Below, one piece after another: positions 1 through 8,020 of a stretch of 64,000 bases of DNA (position 1 is the first letter of the stretch; each line of letters opens with the position of its first letter). The position numbers and the translations under genes were made by a program. A model generated the notes under the pieces. That model saw only the letters and a list, made by a program, of their open reading frames with translations. It did not search any database and had not been told where the DNA came from. The stretch comes from Deltaproteobacteria bacterium (GTDB lineage: Bacteria; Desulfobacterota; Binatia; Binatales; Binataceae). The stretch spans positions 1 to 64,000 of the forward strand of contig JAJYRQ010000005.1 in NCBI GenBank assembly GCA_021794015.1, in the 5' to 3' direction.

Positions 1-77
1 CTATGGGTGCGCAACCACGCCTCCAGTTGCTCGCGGTCTGCCGCCCTCACTTCCACTCCACCTGCTTTTACGCCCAT
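1..77 (-). CDS. IS630-like transposase, N-terminal fragment (runs off window)
   Basis: The minus-strand frame starts at ATG 77 and stays open to the window edge, giving about 25 residues beginning MGVKAGGVEVRAADREQLEA. That pattern, a short charged lead followed by a helix-turn-helix ending in WLR(T/S)xT, matches the start of IS630-family transposases as I know them. The catalytic DDE domain would lie outside the window. The next upstream ATG (98) opens a frame that stops at once. With so few residues the family call is tentative. Confidence 0.45.
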   Translation of the reverse strand, partial: MGVKAGGVEVRAADREQLEAWLRTH

Positions 78-122
78 GCTGCATAGACGAACAAACCCAT
101 ATTTAATTCAGAGACGGGACAC
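1..122 (-). mobile_element. Terminal part of an IS630-like insertion sequence, cut by the window edge
   Basis: Read on the minus strand, an AT-rich leader (GTGTCCCGTCTCTGAATTAA) begins directly after a TA dinucleotide at 123-124 and runs into the start of a transposase-like reading frame. Insertion at TA with a short terminal inverted repeat just ahead of the transposase is typical of IS630/Tc1-mariner elements. The other end lies outside the window, so the element type rests on this end only. Confidence 0.45.
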
Positions 123-585
123 TAGCGCTTCCCGCGCAGCATAGCGGCGCCGGTTACGCGCCATCCCCGACGCTGCCGCAATCCCCGTGCGCAGCGCGCG
201 TCCCTTGTCGGTTGCTGGCCGCCCCTTTTTGCCGCCCTCGCCCCGTTGGCCGAGAGAGTCCTGGGGCACCGCATATTATGGTGACAGTTTCAGCACTACC
301 GGGTTGCCCCGGCTTGCCATGCCCGTAGCTGGCCGCCGCGCCAGGCGCCCCAGGGGCTTGCGCTCGTCCCGGCATCGGAATCCGCGATTCCTCGCGCGCG
401 CCCGGCCATTGCATGGGGCGGCAGGGACGAACGTAGCTCATACCGTGGCGATGCGCTCCCGTTGGCCGGGTAAGCTGCCGCGCAGCGGACACCGCGCGCG
501 AGAATGACAAACACCCCCGCGCCTGGGCGGACCCTGTGTAACTATATTGTGCAGTGGTCAATAACGGGACGCGAATGAAACCCGT
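123..585. other. Gene-free stretch at the distal end of the polysaccharide locus
   Basis: No credible gene is seen here. The open frames are short, arginine- and alanine-rich and overlap on both strands. The stretch separates the IS end from the stop of the epimerase gene at 586. Its right part (445-553) is a dispersed repeat described separately. Confidence 0.5.
445..553. repeat. Dispersed intergenic repeat copy ending in an AT-rich 20-mer
   Basis: The block at 445-515, with core GATGCGCTCCCGTTGGCCGG, recurs in inverted orientation near 11930-11980 and, with an insertion, near 12080-12150. Its right end, CTGTGTAACTATATTGTGCA at 534-553, recurs inverted at 56271-56290 with one mismatch. About 25 bp of equal-length, weaker similarity precedes the 20-mer in both copies. 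Confidence 0.6.
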
Positions 586-1047
586 TCACCCATGGCGCAG
601 ATCCCACCGGTAGGGAACCCGATCGCTGGACGGATCGAGCCTGACGATCTCAGCCGGATCGTGAGGCAAGTCCGCGCAGTTGGCGACGATCGCGTATGGG
701 TTGGCCATCCCCTTGAACCCGTTCCATACGCCCGGCGGGATCACCACCAGGGAATAGTTGTCCGGGCCAAGAAACAACTCCATCAAGTGCCCCCGGGTCG
801 ACGAATCAGATCGATCGTCGAACAGGACCAGCTTGATCGTGCCGAAGATGCACGCGTAATTAAGGGTCATGGCGCGGTGGAGGTGCCAAGCCTTGATGAC
901 CCCGGCATAGACCGTTGAAAAGTAGATTTCTCCGAACCTTACAAATTCGGGGTCAGTCGCCTTGAGCATGTGATAGACCGTCCCGCGTTCATCCGGAATT
1001 CTGCGACGCGGGACCACCGAAACACCAGCTATTGCCTGGCTAGCCAT
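586..1047 (-). CDS. Short dTDP-4-dehydrorhamnose 3,5-epimerase-like (RmlC/FdtA-type cupin) protein
   Basis: This 153-residue protein has the single-domain cupin fold signature of the RmlC superfamily. It shows a WHLHR segment in the first half, an FGTIKLVLFDDR strand pair, the VIPPGVWNGFKG loop, and a C-terminal P-Y-x-W motif. It is shorter than classical RfbC (about 180 residues; a full-length copy is at 9952-10518). It resembles the 140-155 residue sugar 3,5-epimerase or 3,4-ketoisomerase relatives found at the ends of O-antigen loci. It is the last gene of the minus-strand polysaccharide cluster, 91 bp after the polymerase. Its likely role is modifying a nucleotide-activated 4-keto-6-deoxy sugar. 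Epimerase versus isomerase cannot be decided by eye. Confidence 0.75.
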   Translation of the reverse strand: MASQAIAGVSVVPRRRIPDERGTVYHMLKATDPEFVRFGEIYFSTVYAGVIKAWHLHRAMTLNYACIFGTIKLVLFDDRSDSSTRGHLMELFLGPDNYSLVVIPPGVWNGFKGMANPYAIVANCADLPHDPAEIVRLDPSSDRVPYRWDLRHG

Positions 1048-1138
1048 AAGTTGACAACCCGCCTCCGATCCCGACCGTTACAAGGCTGTCGCCCCGGCGG
1101 CAGCGAGCCTTCTCCGTTGCCCCGCCACCCTTTCTTCA

Positions 1139-2506
1139 TCAGCCTGCCGCGCCCACATGCCGCCTTTTGGGCGGCGGCGCCAAGGCCGGTCTGCCCTTCC
1201 CGGCCGCCGGTAGCCGCAAGCCGGCGGTCGCAAGCACGTAGCAGACAAGCAAGGCGAACGCCACCTGCAGCGTGGTGTCGCGCAAGGCAAATCCCGTTAA
1301 GGAGCCGAGACTGATTTGGTAGAAGAGAACAAGGGGCGGCAGCGCGAGCAGGCTACCGCGTCCCACCGCGATATAGGACCAGCCGCCCGCCAGGCCGATC
1401 AGAAAGGTCAGCACGCCCGCGCCCGGCAAGGTGAAGTCCTCGGCGAACTGCCGATAGATCGTGTAGACATTCGTCACCGGCGCGTCCGGGTCGGGCGATA
1501 TCTGTGCGTCGGGAAAACGCCGGTAGCGCGCGCCGAACCACTGCAGCGTGCTGGCGAAGGTGTAGCGTCCCCAGGCCGGCGCATCCGCCGTGTCCCAATT
1601 GCGCGCAAACCATCCGGAAAAAGCCGCCAAAGACCCCACGTAGGCGGCCTTCGCGTTCTCAAGGCCGTATTCCAGCGCTTCCTCGATGCTGGTGTCGAAT
1701 TTCAGCGCCGCGCCGGACCGAAGCGTCTGCAAACCCGCATACGCAGCAACGGCGAGGAGTGCGGCAATGGTAGCGCCAGCAATCACCTTCCTGCTAAGTC
1801 GAGAATAAGCTCTGGCACGCCCGAGCCAGACGATCGTCGCCAGATAGCCGGCGACCCAGTTGATGGCGCAATAAAGTATCGAGGCGCGCGTGGTCAGCGT
1901 GGCGGCAATCAGAAGGGCCGGCACAAAGATGGCCAGGGCACCGGCACGATGAAGTGGCCGACGGCTCACCGCGAAAAGCATGCCAGAGAAGTACGCGCCG
2001 GCGTAAACAAAGACGCTCAAGAAAACGAACGCGGTCGGTTCGCGAAACCCGGCTTGTTCATAACGCAGCCTTGAGAACCCGAGAGCCATTACTGTCAGCC
2101 GCTCGCGCGAGGCGAAGACCAGCACGCTCTGGCCCGCCGAGCGAAGCAGCACCTCGCCCGCGGCCAGCCCTAGGACAACACAACCTGCGATAGCGATCGA
2201 CATCACGCGGGCCGAAGGGACCCTGACGGCTGCCCCTCGAGGAGCCTTCCCCGCCGACATACCGAGCGAAGAGCCAAGCACGGCTCCGAGGTGGACGGTG
2301 CAGTTCATCGCGAAGAACCACAGCACCCCTGGCCAGATCCGGTATTCCGGGGCCACCACCAGGCAGGACGCTACGAAGATGACCCATAGGGAAGCGAAAA
2401 AAGCGGGCGGCGCAAGCCAACTCCCGAACTGAGTGCGGGCCAGACGGGCTTGAGCGACCATCGCCAGCCCTACCACCGCGACCCATGGCCATGAACCCGA
2501 GAGCAT
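1139..2506 (-). CDS. O-antigen / oligosaccharide repeat-unit polymerase (Wzy-like) membrane protein
   Basis: The 455-residue product is almost entirely hydrophobic with about ten to twelve predicted transmembrane stretches. It has a large hydrophilic loop near residues 250-350 that includes a YRQFAEDFTLPG segment, followed by hydrophobic helices. This pattern is typical of the oligosaccharide repeat-unit polymerase family, which joins undecaprenyl-linked repeat units in the periplasm. Sequence conservation in the family is very low, so the call rests on topology, this loop, and the neighbours: flippase, sulfotransferase and chain-length protein. The ATG at 2506 follows the sulfotransferase stop by 29 bp. 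Confidence 0.75.
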   Translation of the reverse strand: MLSGSWPWVAVVGLAMVAQARLARTQFGSWLAPPAFFASLWVIFVASCLVVAPEYRIWPGVLWFFAMNCTVHLGAVLGSSLGMSAGKAPRGAAVRVPSARVMSIAIAGCVVLGLAAGEVLLRSAGQSVLVFASRERLTVMALGFSRLRYEQAGFREPTAFVFLSVFVYAGAYFSGMLFAVSRRPLHRAGALAIFVPALLIAATLTTRASILYCAINWVAGYLATIVWLGRARAYSRLSRKVIAGATIAALLAVAAYAGLQTLRSGAALKFDTSIEEALEYGLENAKAAYVGSLAAFSGWFARNWDTADAPAWGRYTFASTLQWFGARYRRFPDAQISPDPDAPVTNVYTIYRQFAEDFTLPGAGVLTFLIGLAGGWSYIAVGRGSLLALPPLVLFYQISLGSLTGFALRDTTLQVAFALLVCYVLATAGLRLPAAGKGRPALAPPPKRRHVGAAG

Positions 2507-2535
2507 TGCGAGTCAGGGTGCGGCGCGCAAAGGCG

Positions 2536-3504
2536 TCACGCACGGTAGCCGTACCACCGCAAAAGCGGCCAAGTTAATAGTGTAGCTAGGCGGCGCTCTT
2601 TGCGGGAAAGCTTCTCGCGCCAGGCCTCATCAGCGCTGATCGGCACCCGGCCGACCGCAAAGCGTCCCGGGTTGCCGTCGATAGCATGGTTGACCTTCAG
2701 GTAGGCCGCGCCGTCTCGGATGAAGCCAAAGTCCCGCCGGACATCCAGTCCGAGCGCTCGCAACGCTGCGTCCAAAACCGCGCCAGGCTGCCTGGCGAGA
2801 TCTTCATAGCGAATGCGCGCGTAGCGCAGCCGGCGCCTTCCCAGCCAAGCAATGGCCGCGCATGAAGTATTATAAACGGACCATTCCAGCGCGCTTTGCA
2901 GCGGCCCCTGCGTTTTCATCAACTCTTCCACGCCGGGCTGCCGGTAGTTGGGTTTTTTTCGTCGATTAGAGAAAGCCACCGCGCGGCTGTCTCGGGTCAG
3001 GTGAAGGATCCGCAAGGCAACCCCCGGCACCCTCGATAAAACGAGCGCATAGGCAGGGTCCTTCGATGAATCCACGATTATCCTACTACCGCTGACGCGA
3101 GCGATCGCGGACATGAGCTCTCCGGTAAGCTGCCGATACTCTTTCAGAAGGTGCCCGGTTCGCCGTCTGAGCGCCGTCCCGTCGGCTACCGCCAACGCCG
3201 GCAAATAGCGCATCCGCTCAACCGTTCGCTGCAACTCAAGCACGCGCTCAAGCTCTGCCCCGTCGAACTTGGCAAGGCCTTCTCTCACCACCTCGCGCCA
3301 AAACGGGCAAAGCGAAAAGCGCTGCCTGCAGCCGCAGAGCTCGTCGCGCCTACAACCCTCCTCCCAAATGTACTTCAACTCGCCCACGAAAATTACGCCA
3401 GGCAGCTCGCCCAGCAACTGCCCGAGCAGGGTGCTGCCGCTCCGAATATAGCCGCCGATATGCAGCACTGAAAGTTGCTCGTTCACTGCGTCCGACCGGT
3501 GCAA
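2536..3504 (-). CDS. PAPS-dependent sulfotransferase family protein
   Basis: The 322-residue protein has the 5'-phosphosulfate-binding loop RSGSTL at residues 21-26, and the 3'-phosphate-binding region LHLTRDSRAVAFS near residues 168-179. These are the two hallmarks of the P-loop-like sulfotransferases that use PAPS. It probably sulfates a sugar of the surface polysaccharide made by this locus, because it sits between flippase and polymerase genes. The start is uncertain: TTG 3504 has AGGG eight bases upstream, whereas GTG 3486 would remove six residues and has no clear ribosome site. A cysteine-rich stretch near residues 51-66 is unusual and could bind metal or form disulfides. Confidence 0.85.
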   Translation of the reverse strand: MHRSDAVNEQLSVLHIGGYIRSGSTLLGQLLGELPGVIFVGELKYIWEEGCRRDELCGCRQRFSLCPFWREVVREGLAKFDGAELERVLELQRTVERMRYLPALAVADGTALRRRTGHLLKEYRQLTGELMSAIARVSGSRIIVDSSKDPAYALVLSRVPGVALRILHLTRDSRAVAFSNRRKKPNYRQPGVEELMKTQGPLQSALEWSVYNTSCAAIAWLGRRRLRYARIRYEDLARQPGAVLDAALRALGLDVRRDFGFIRDGAAYLKVNHAIDGNPGRFAVGRVPISADEAWREKLSRKERRLATLLTWPLLRWYGYRA

Positions 3505-3600
3505 AGCCTCATCCCTGTTTGCGAAAGTCCACTCATTGCTCCGCCTCCAATACCGCTCAACGAAGGGCGCGGCAGGCGTTGCGCAATACCTGATTGCTGC

Positions 3601-4938
3601 CTACTTCGCCCGTGCGCCGACGGTCTCGGGCGAGGTGAACACCCACGGCGGCTTAAGCTTGACCCCGGCCCGGCGTTCGGCGAGCAGGTAGAGCCATGCG
3701 TTCCACGCGCTGAGCGCCGCCGCGCTACTGGCGGCGGCGCCCAGCGCACCCCAAAGCGGCACCAGAATAAGGCAGCCGACGACGCTTACCAGCGCGGAGC
3801 AGCCGACGGCGATGAGGCTCGCATCCTGATTGCCCGAAATGATCATGAGGTAGCCGACCGGCCCTGTGCCGGCGTTAACGAGCTGCCCGGCAATCAATAC
3901 CAGCAGGGGCAATTCTCCTTGGGAAAACTGAGAACCAAACAGCCTCATGACCGGCGCCCGCAGTGAGGCGAGTATCAGTGCCAAGCCGCAAGACGGCCAG
4001 AAAGCCCAGCGCGTCATCGAGCCCACCAGCCGCTCCAGCCCGGCGCGATCCCGGCGAGCGAAGAGTTCCGACATCATGAGGGCCCCGCGTGCGTTGACCG
4101 CGTTCAGAATCAACGGCACCAAGGCCGCGGTGCTGGCGGCGGCGGCGTAAACGCCGACCTCTGCAGGTCCTCTGACTGCCCCTAGAATGAGCAGGTCGGC
4201 ACGGGCGAGCAGCACCGAACTCAGCGTCACGCCCAGAAGAGGCAGCGCCGCCCGCAGCCATTCATTGGTCCGAAGGCAGCGCTCGGCCGCGCCGCTCGAA
4301 GCCATCCGCTGGCAAGCCCGCCACTGCAACGCCACAATTACAGCCAAGGCCGCGGCGCGCGCAGCCATCGCGCTCTGGCCGGTGAGTCTGCGGAACCCAA
4401 GCAGCGCGACACCGAGCATCAGCGTGAGAAGCGGGTCCGCAAGAATCGGCATCGAGTAGAGCGCAACTCGATCGAGCGCCCTTAGAGTCTCAGACTCAAG
4501 CGCCGATAGCGCCAGCAACGGAGAGATCCAGATCCCGAGCATGAGAGTGCCCGATTCGAAGCGGCGAGGCGAAACCGCCTGCAGCACTATAACCGCGACC
4601 AAGCCAGCCACGCCGGCCGCCGCCAGCGTGAGCTGCCGGCTGCGTGTCATCATGCCACGCATAAGCGGCAACTGCCCGCGTTCCCGGTAGTCGGGAATAT
4701 ACCGGATCATGGCCGTCGGCAGCCCGAGCCCTGCCAGCGTTGAGAGCACCTGAGCCAAGGCAGAGGCGTAGGAATAATCCCCGTACCCGACCGGCCCGAT
4801 CCAGCGGGCGAAGAAGATTTGCAGGAGGTAACGGGTTGAATAGCCCCCGGCCTGGAGCGACATCACGGTAGCCGCGCCCCGAAGCAAGGGCCCGCGCGCT
4901 CCGCCGCTGACGCTTGCGGTACCTGCCTCGCCCAACAT
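3601..4938 (-). CDS. wzx: Polysaccharide flippase (Wzx/MOP superfamily)
   Basis: The protein has repeated hydrophobic helices spread over its whole length, around twelve to fourteen. An early GGYSTRYLLQIFFARWIGPV segment followed by YGDYSYA is the usual opening of Wzx/RfbX lipid-linked oligosaccharide flippases. It would move undecaprenyl-pyrophosphate-linked repeat units across the inner membrane for the Wzy-like polymerase encoded downstream. The reading frame extends to a TTG at 5001. I prefer ATG 4938 because the added residues are hydrophilic and precede the normal family start, but no strong ribosome site decides it. Confidence 0.85.
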   Translation of the reverse strand: MLGEAGTASVSGGARGPLLRGAATVMSLQAGGYSTRYLLQIFFARWIGPVGYGDYSYASALAQVLSTLAGLGLPTAMIRYIPDYRERGQLPLMRGMMTRSRQLTLAAAGVAGLVAVIVLQAVSPRRFESGTLMLGIWISPLLALSALESETLRALDRVALYSMPILADPLLTLMLGVALLGFRRLTGQSAMAARAAALAVIVALQWRACQRMASSGAAERCLRTNEWLRAALPLLGVTLSSVLLARADLLILGAVRGPAEVGVYAAAASTAALVPLILNAVNARGALMMSELFARRDRAGLERLVGSMTRWAFWPSCGLALILASLRAPVMRLFGSQFSQGELPLLVLIAGQLVNAGTGPVGYLMIISGNQDASLIAVGCSALVSVVGCLILVPLWGALGAAASSAAALSAWNAWLYLLAERRAGVKLKPPWVFTSPETVGARAK

Positions 4939-5049
4939 CTTCACGACGTGACCGACCAACTGGCCTGACGGCCGAGGACGCTCCCCGTTGCTAACCCACA
5001 ACTTGAGACGGCGGCCACCCTACCTCACCTGGCGCGCGGGCGGGGCATC

Positions 5050-5130
5050 TCAGTGGGAAAAACTCGTGACGGCGGCGATGACACACTCGGTCCACTCGGG
5101 CTTCATGTTGGAGTGAAGCGGAAGGGTCAC
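5050..5130 (-). pseudogene. Remnant of a DegT/DnrJ aminotransferase 3' end (duplicated fragment)
   Basis: On the minus strand this fragment encodes VTLPLHSNMKPEWTECVIAA and a few more residues ending in SFSH and a stop. It matches the last 26 residues of the intact aminotransferase at 5892-7016 with only four differences, and the nucleotide match is about as close over 80 bp. Upstream of it the similarity fades and no full aminotransferase frame exists. It is best explained as the leftover 3' end of a second or duplicated copy. The toxin/antitoxin pair at 5195-5730 sits between the fragment and the intact gene. Confidence 0.8.
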
Positions 5131-5194
5131 AGCACCTGGAATAGAGATGGCTAAAGAACTCGACACTAGTCGGCGCGGCGATGGCTATCACGCG

Positions 5195-5470
5195 CTAACG
5201 CCGCTCCCGCGTGTGCCAGAGCCGCAGCACGTAGAGCGTCGATTGCCGAATCTCGTAACGCATCTCATAGCGCCCCACCAGGATGCGACGCACCTCGCGC
5301 GGCTCGAACTCCTCAAGCTTCTCGCCGATGCGCGGATGCTCCAAAAGCCCTGTGGGCGCCGCAGCCAGAGACTGCGCGGCACGCACCGCGGCCTCGCTGT
5401 TGACCGAGGCCAGGAACTCGTAAAGCCTTACCAGATCGGACAGCGCCCTCGCTGCCCATTTCAACTCCAT
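5195..5470 (-). CDS. ParE/RelE-family toxin
   Basis: The 91-residue product has the ParE/RelE pattern: an N-terminal W-x-x-x-A-x-x-DLxxLYEFL helix, a central EHPRIGEKLEEF turn, and a C-terminal strand pair with VGRYEMRYEI and VLRLWHTRERR. The last motif is the usual basic end of plasmid-stabilisation toxins. The gene overlaps the upstream antitoxin-like gene by 10 bp, a normal arrangement for a co-transcribed toxin-antitoxin pair. ParE members target DNA gyrase and RelE members cut mRNA on the ribosome; which applies cannot be told from sequence alone. Confidence 0.85.
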   Translation of the reverse strand: MELKWAARALSDLVRLYEFLASVNSEAAVRAAQSLAAAPTGLLEHPRIGEKLEEFEPREVRRILVGRYEMRYEIRQSTLYVLRLWHTRERR

Positions 5471-5730
5471 CCGCGCGGCGCCGGCAGCGGCGTGTCCGTG
5501 CCTAGGCTGCCGGCCCAGGCCTGCACCGCCTGATGGCCAATGACACGCCCGGCATCGACATCGCCAAGCGCCTCCAGCGTAAGCCGCCTGCGCTCTTCCT
5601 CCTGGTCAATCCAGGCAGCTAAGGCTTGTTTGATGATCCAGCCGCGCGAGCGTTCCAGGCGAGCAGCGATCTGATCCACCTTCCTGGCAAGCGGCAATGG
5701 GACGTGCGCGGTGAGCACCTTGGTGTTCAT
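5461..5730 (-). CDS. Ribbon-helix-helix (CopG-like) antitoxin
   Basis: From ATG 5730 the protein is 89 residues. It starts with a strand (KVLTAHVPLPLA) and two helices containing LERSRGWIIKQALAAWI, the ribbon-helix-helix DNA-binding fold of CopG/ParD-type antitoxins. The C-terminal part would wrap the toxin. The frame can also start at ATG 5763, which adds eleven residues. I prefer 5730 because it gives the normal fold start and leaves the 15-bp palindrome at 5757-5771 as an upstream operator. The pair is likely autoregulated through that site. Confidence 0.8.
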   Translation of the reverse strand: MNTKVLTAHVPLPLARKVDQIAARLERSRGWIIKQALAAWIDQEEERRRLTLEALGDVDAGRVIGHQAVQAWAGSLGTDTPLPAPRGWS

Positions 5731-5756
5731 AGGCGGACGACCGGGCTCAACCTTCT

Positions 5757-5771
5757 TAATCATAATGATTA
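5757..5771. promoter_or_regulatory. Palindromic operator candidate of the toxin-antitoxin pair
   Basis: TAATCATAATGATTA is a perfect 7+1+7 inverted repeat in an AT-rich patch (about 5757-5785), unlike the GC-rich surroundings. It lies 27 bp upstream of the preferred antitoxin start, where ribbon-helix-helix antitoxins normally bind to repress their own operon. Confidence 0.6.
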
Positions 5772-5891
5772 GATTCGATTAAATCAACTCGCAGGCCCTG
5801 TTTGCCGGCGCTGCCGCCGTATCGGCGTCTTGCCTCTCGGGCCGAAAGCCTGTGCCCGGTTCCATAGGCCGGAATGCCCGTGCCGCCTCCG

Positions 5892-7016
5892 TCAGTGGAA
5901 GAAGCTGGTGACGGCCTCGATCACTCGCTCGGTCCAGTCGGGCTTCATGTTGGAGTGAAGCGGAAGCGTGACCACCTCGGAACAGACCCGCTCGGTCACC
6001 GACAAGTCGCCGCATCGGGCGTCCCGGTAAAAACTGTGCCGATGCACCGGGATGAAGTGAACTCCCGCGCCAACGCCGCGCTTCTTAAGATGCTCGATAA
6101 GCGCGTCGCGCCGCCCTCCCAACACCCGAAGCGAATAGATGAAGGACGAAACGTTGGAAAAGTCGGTTGCCGGAACAATCACGCCCTCAAGCCTGGAAAA
6201 GGCCGCGCTGTAGGCCCGGCATACCCGGCGCCGGCTCTCGATGAACTCATCCAGCCGCTTTAGCTGCGAAATCCCCACGCTCGCCATGATGTTGGTCAGA
6301 TGGTAGCGAAAACCCAGACAGACAACGTCGTAGTCCCAGGCCCGGCTGTTCGCATAGCGCAGCATCGTATCCTTGTCCACGCCCAAAAGCCGCAAATGGC
6401 GAAGCCGCTCAAGCTCCTTTTCGCTGCCGGTCACCACCGCTCCGCCGTCGATGCTGGTGATTATCTTGACCGGGTCGAAGCTGAAACAGGCGATATCACC
6501 GAAGCCGCCGATCGGCTTGTCGGCCACGGCTGTGCCAAAGGCGTGCGTGGCGTCCTCGATCACTCGCAGATTATGCCGCCTGGCCAGGCGGTAGACGCCC
6601 GCGTGATCGCACGGGATGCCGGCAAAATGAAGCGGCATTATCGCCCGCGTGCGCGGCGTGATAAGCGCTTGCGCTTTCTCGCAGTCGATCCCGAGATTGT
6701 CCTCCCGGATGTCGCACATCACGACCTCGGCGCCGGTAGCCCTTATCGCCTGGTGGTCGGCAACATAGTTGAACGAAGTGGCGATCACCTCGTCCCCGGG
6801 GCCGACGCCAGCCGCCAAAAGCGCAATATGCAGCGCCGCCGTGCCGGTGTTGGTCGCAACCACGTAGCGCCCGTTAAGCCCAAGGCGCTCGGCTATCCGC
6901 TCCTCGAACTCCCTGGTGAGCGCGCCCATACCAAGCCATCCGACCTCCAGCGCGTCGGTCAGATGCTTTAGCGTGTCGACGCCGATATGCGGTGCGAAGA
7001 CGGGGATTTCTTCCAT
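5892..7016 (-). CDS. DegT/DnrJ/EryC1/StrS-family PLP aminotransferase
   Basis: The 374-residue protein shows the full family pattern. ATNTGTAAL lies near residues 54-62 (phosphate binding), IEDATHAFG near 153-161, the Schiff-base lysine K184 in FSFDPVK, and the GGAV tail after it. Family members transfer an amino group to a 3- or 4-keto nucleotide sugar. Here it would make the amino sugar that the GNAT protein (9248-9955) could then acylate, although the two genes are separated by a repeat-rich insertion. ATG 7016 has an AGGG ribosome site that belongs to the repeat ending just upstream. A duplicated fragment of its 3' end lies at 5050-5130. Confidence 0.93.
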   Translation of the reverse strand: MEEIPVFAPHIGVDTLKHLTDALEVGWLGMGALTREFEERIAERLGLNGRYVVATNTGTAALHIALLAAGVGPGDEVIATSFNYVADHQAIRATGAEVVMCDIREDNLGIDCEKAQALITPRTRAIMPLHFAGIPCDHAGVYRLARRHNLRVIEDATHAFGTAVADKPIGGFGDIACFSFDPVKIITSIDGGAVVTGSEKELERLRHLRLLGVDKDTMLRYANSRAWDYDVVCLGFRYHLTNIMASVGISQLKRLDEFIESRRRVCRAYSAAFSRLEGVIVPATDFSNVSSFIYSLRVLGGRRDALIEHLKKRGVGAGVHFIPVHRHSFYRDARCGDLSVTERVCSEVVTLPLHSNMKPDWTERVIEAVTSFFH

Positions 7017-7032
7017 TCAGAGGTCCCTCACC

Positions 7033-7204
7033 CGGCCCTCCCCTTCGCAAAGCTCAGGGTCAGGCCGCCCTTTCCCGGCCTGCGCCGCAGCCGCCCGTAC
7101 CTTCTTGTTTCCCTCTCCCCTCGGGGGGAGAGGGCAGGGAGAGGGGGGCCATCGCCCGCGCCCGACGGTCCCCCCTCACCCGCGCCTGCGGCGCGCCCTC
7201 TCCC
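7033..7204. repeat. Long direct repeat, copy 1 (about 170 bp)
   Basis: This block matches 8021-8190 closely over its whole length in the same orientation. It includes a shared stretch with CCGTACCTTCTTGTTTCCCT and the palindrome CTCTCCCCTCGGGGGGAGAG. A DUF2283 gene and a PBECR-like gene lie between the copies. A further run of related palindromes (7205-7300) follows it, and 7301-7517 holds no recognisable gene. Confidence 0.85.
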
Positions 7205-7517
7205 CCGGCGGGGGAGAGGAATCAGAAAAAGGGGGTGCGCGCCCCACTCCCGCGGTGGGAGAGAGGAAGAGGAAAACAGGCCGCGCCGTCCCTCTCTGCT
7301 TCACCGCCGGACGGAATGCCGCCCCCTATCCCAAAGCCTGTGGAGCCTGCGAGCAACCCCTTGACTCCCGACACAGTCGCTCTCCCGCCGGGGAGAGGCA
7401 CACAGCAAGGCAGCGGCGGCGCAGGCAGGCGCGCCAGAGCGGTCCCGGGGGCACGCCGCCCTGGACTGCGCGCGCGAGGCCCGTATGTGAGAAAAACGGG
7501 AGAAGACCCACCAAGCG

Positions 7518-7724
7518 TTAAGAGCCAAGGGCTACTTCAATCGGGCGATCCTTGAGCGCGCTGACCTTGAGCACGGAAAAGCCGATGACATTACCGTCCG
7601 AGTCGACTTTCTCCATCACCTGGTCGCTCACGGTCTCGCGGAAGTAACCCTCCTTGCGCTCAAAAATGACCTCGAGGTAGTCACCCTCGGCGTCGTACCA
7701 CACCCTTACGTGTCTGCGCTCCAC
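7518..7724 (-). CDS. DUF2283 family small protein
   Basis: Starting at GTG 7724 the product is 68 residues. It contains the DUF2283 signature: an initial VWYDAEGDYLEVIF strand-turn-strand, then a D-G-N-V-I-GF turn and the closing VLKVSAL. These proteins are small, of unknown biochemical role, and often sit beside toxin-like or nuclease-like partners. Here the start overlaps the end of the PBECR-like gene by 19 bp, so the two are probably translated together. An upstream in-frame start would only add a disordered stretch that lies inside the neighbour. I infer an antitoxin or immunity-like role from position only. Confidence 0.8.
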   Translation of the reverse strand: MERRHVRVWYDAEGDYLEVIFERKEGYFRETVSDQVMEKVDSDGNVIGFSVLKVSALKDRPIEVALGS

Positions 7725-8020
7725 AGCAGAGTCCCCTTCTTGGGCTTGTCGGTCAAATAAGCCGTCAGCACGAATGCGTAGCCCGGCCGCACCTTGACCG
7801 CTACGCAAATAAGCTTATCGCCGACCCGGGTGCCGCGACAGAGGCGGTAGTAGAGGCGTACGGTATCGTCGCTCGCAGGCTGCACGATGCGCTGGGGCCG
7901 AGCCAGGGTTTCAGCGATTGAGTCCTCAAGGCCGGCCATTTCAGGATGTTCCAGAATGTGCGCAAGCCGCTCGTCAGTCAGGCGGACCGTCAGCCCCTCA
8001 TGGTCAACGAGCTGACGCAC
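7706..8020 (-). CDS. PBECR-like (barnase/EndoU/ColicinE5/RelE fold) putative nuclease
   Basis: This 104-residue protein has the pattern of the phage-barnase-EndoU-colicin-RelE-like proteins: LTDERLAHILEHPEM near the N-terminus, an IxETLxxPxxI helix, a VRLYYR strand, and a C-terminal TAYLTDKPKKGTLLW segment. Such proteins are predicted RNases and commonly neighbour DUF2283 genes. GTG 8020 is preceded by AGGGGAGGGCC, a very good ribosome site that is part of the direct repeat starting at 8021. A TTG at 8038 would start inside the repeat and is less likely. The pair would form a toxin/antitoxin-like module; activity is untested. Confidence 0.75.
   Translation of the reverse strand: MRQLVDHEGLTVRLTDERLAHILEHPEMAGLEDSIAETLARPQRIVQPASDDTVRLYYRLCRGTRVGDKLICVAVKVRPGYAFVLTAYLTDKPKKGTLLWSADT

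Noticed and set aside
1-553. Treating 534-553 as the second end of the IS630-like element at 1-122
   Set aside because: The transposase reads leftwards out of the window and the element already ends at the TA at 123-124; the 20-mer does not match that terminus.
154-561. Overlapping open frames on both strands near the left edge
   Set aside because: Composition is typical of non-coding high-GC DNA, and the stretch contains a dispersed repeat.
4991-6015. Two similar small minus-strand frames sharing SASLQHEAR (4991-5191 and 5779-6015)
   Set aside because: They are out-of-frame readings of the duplicated aminotransferase 3' end; the in-frame reading explains the similarity.
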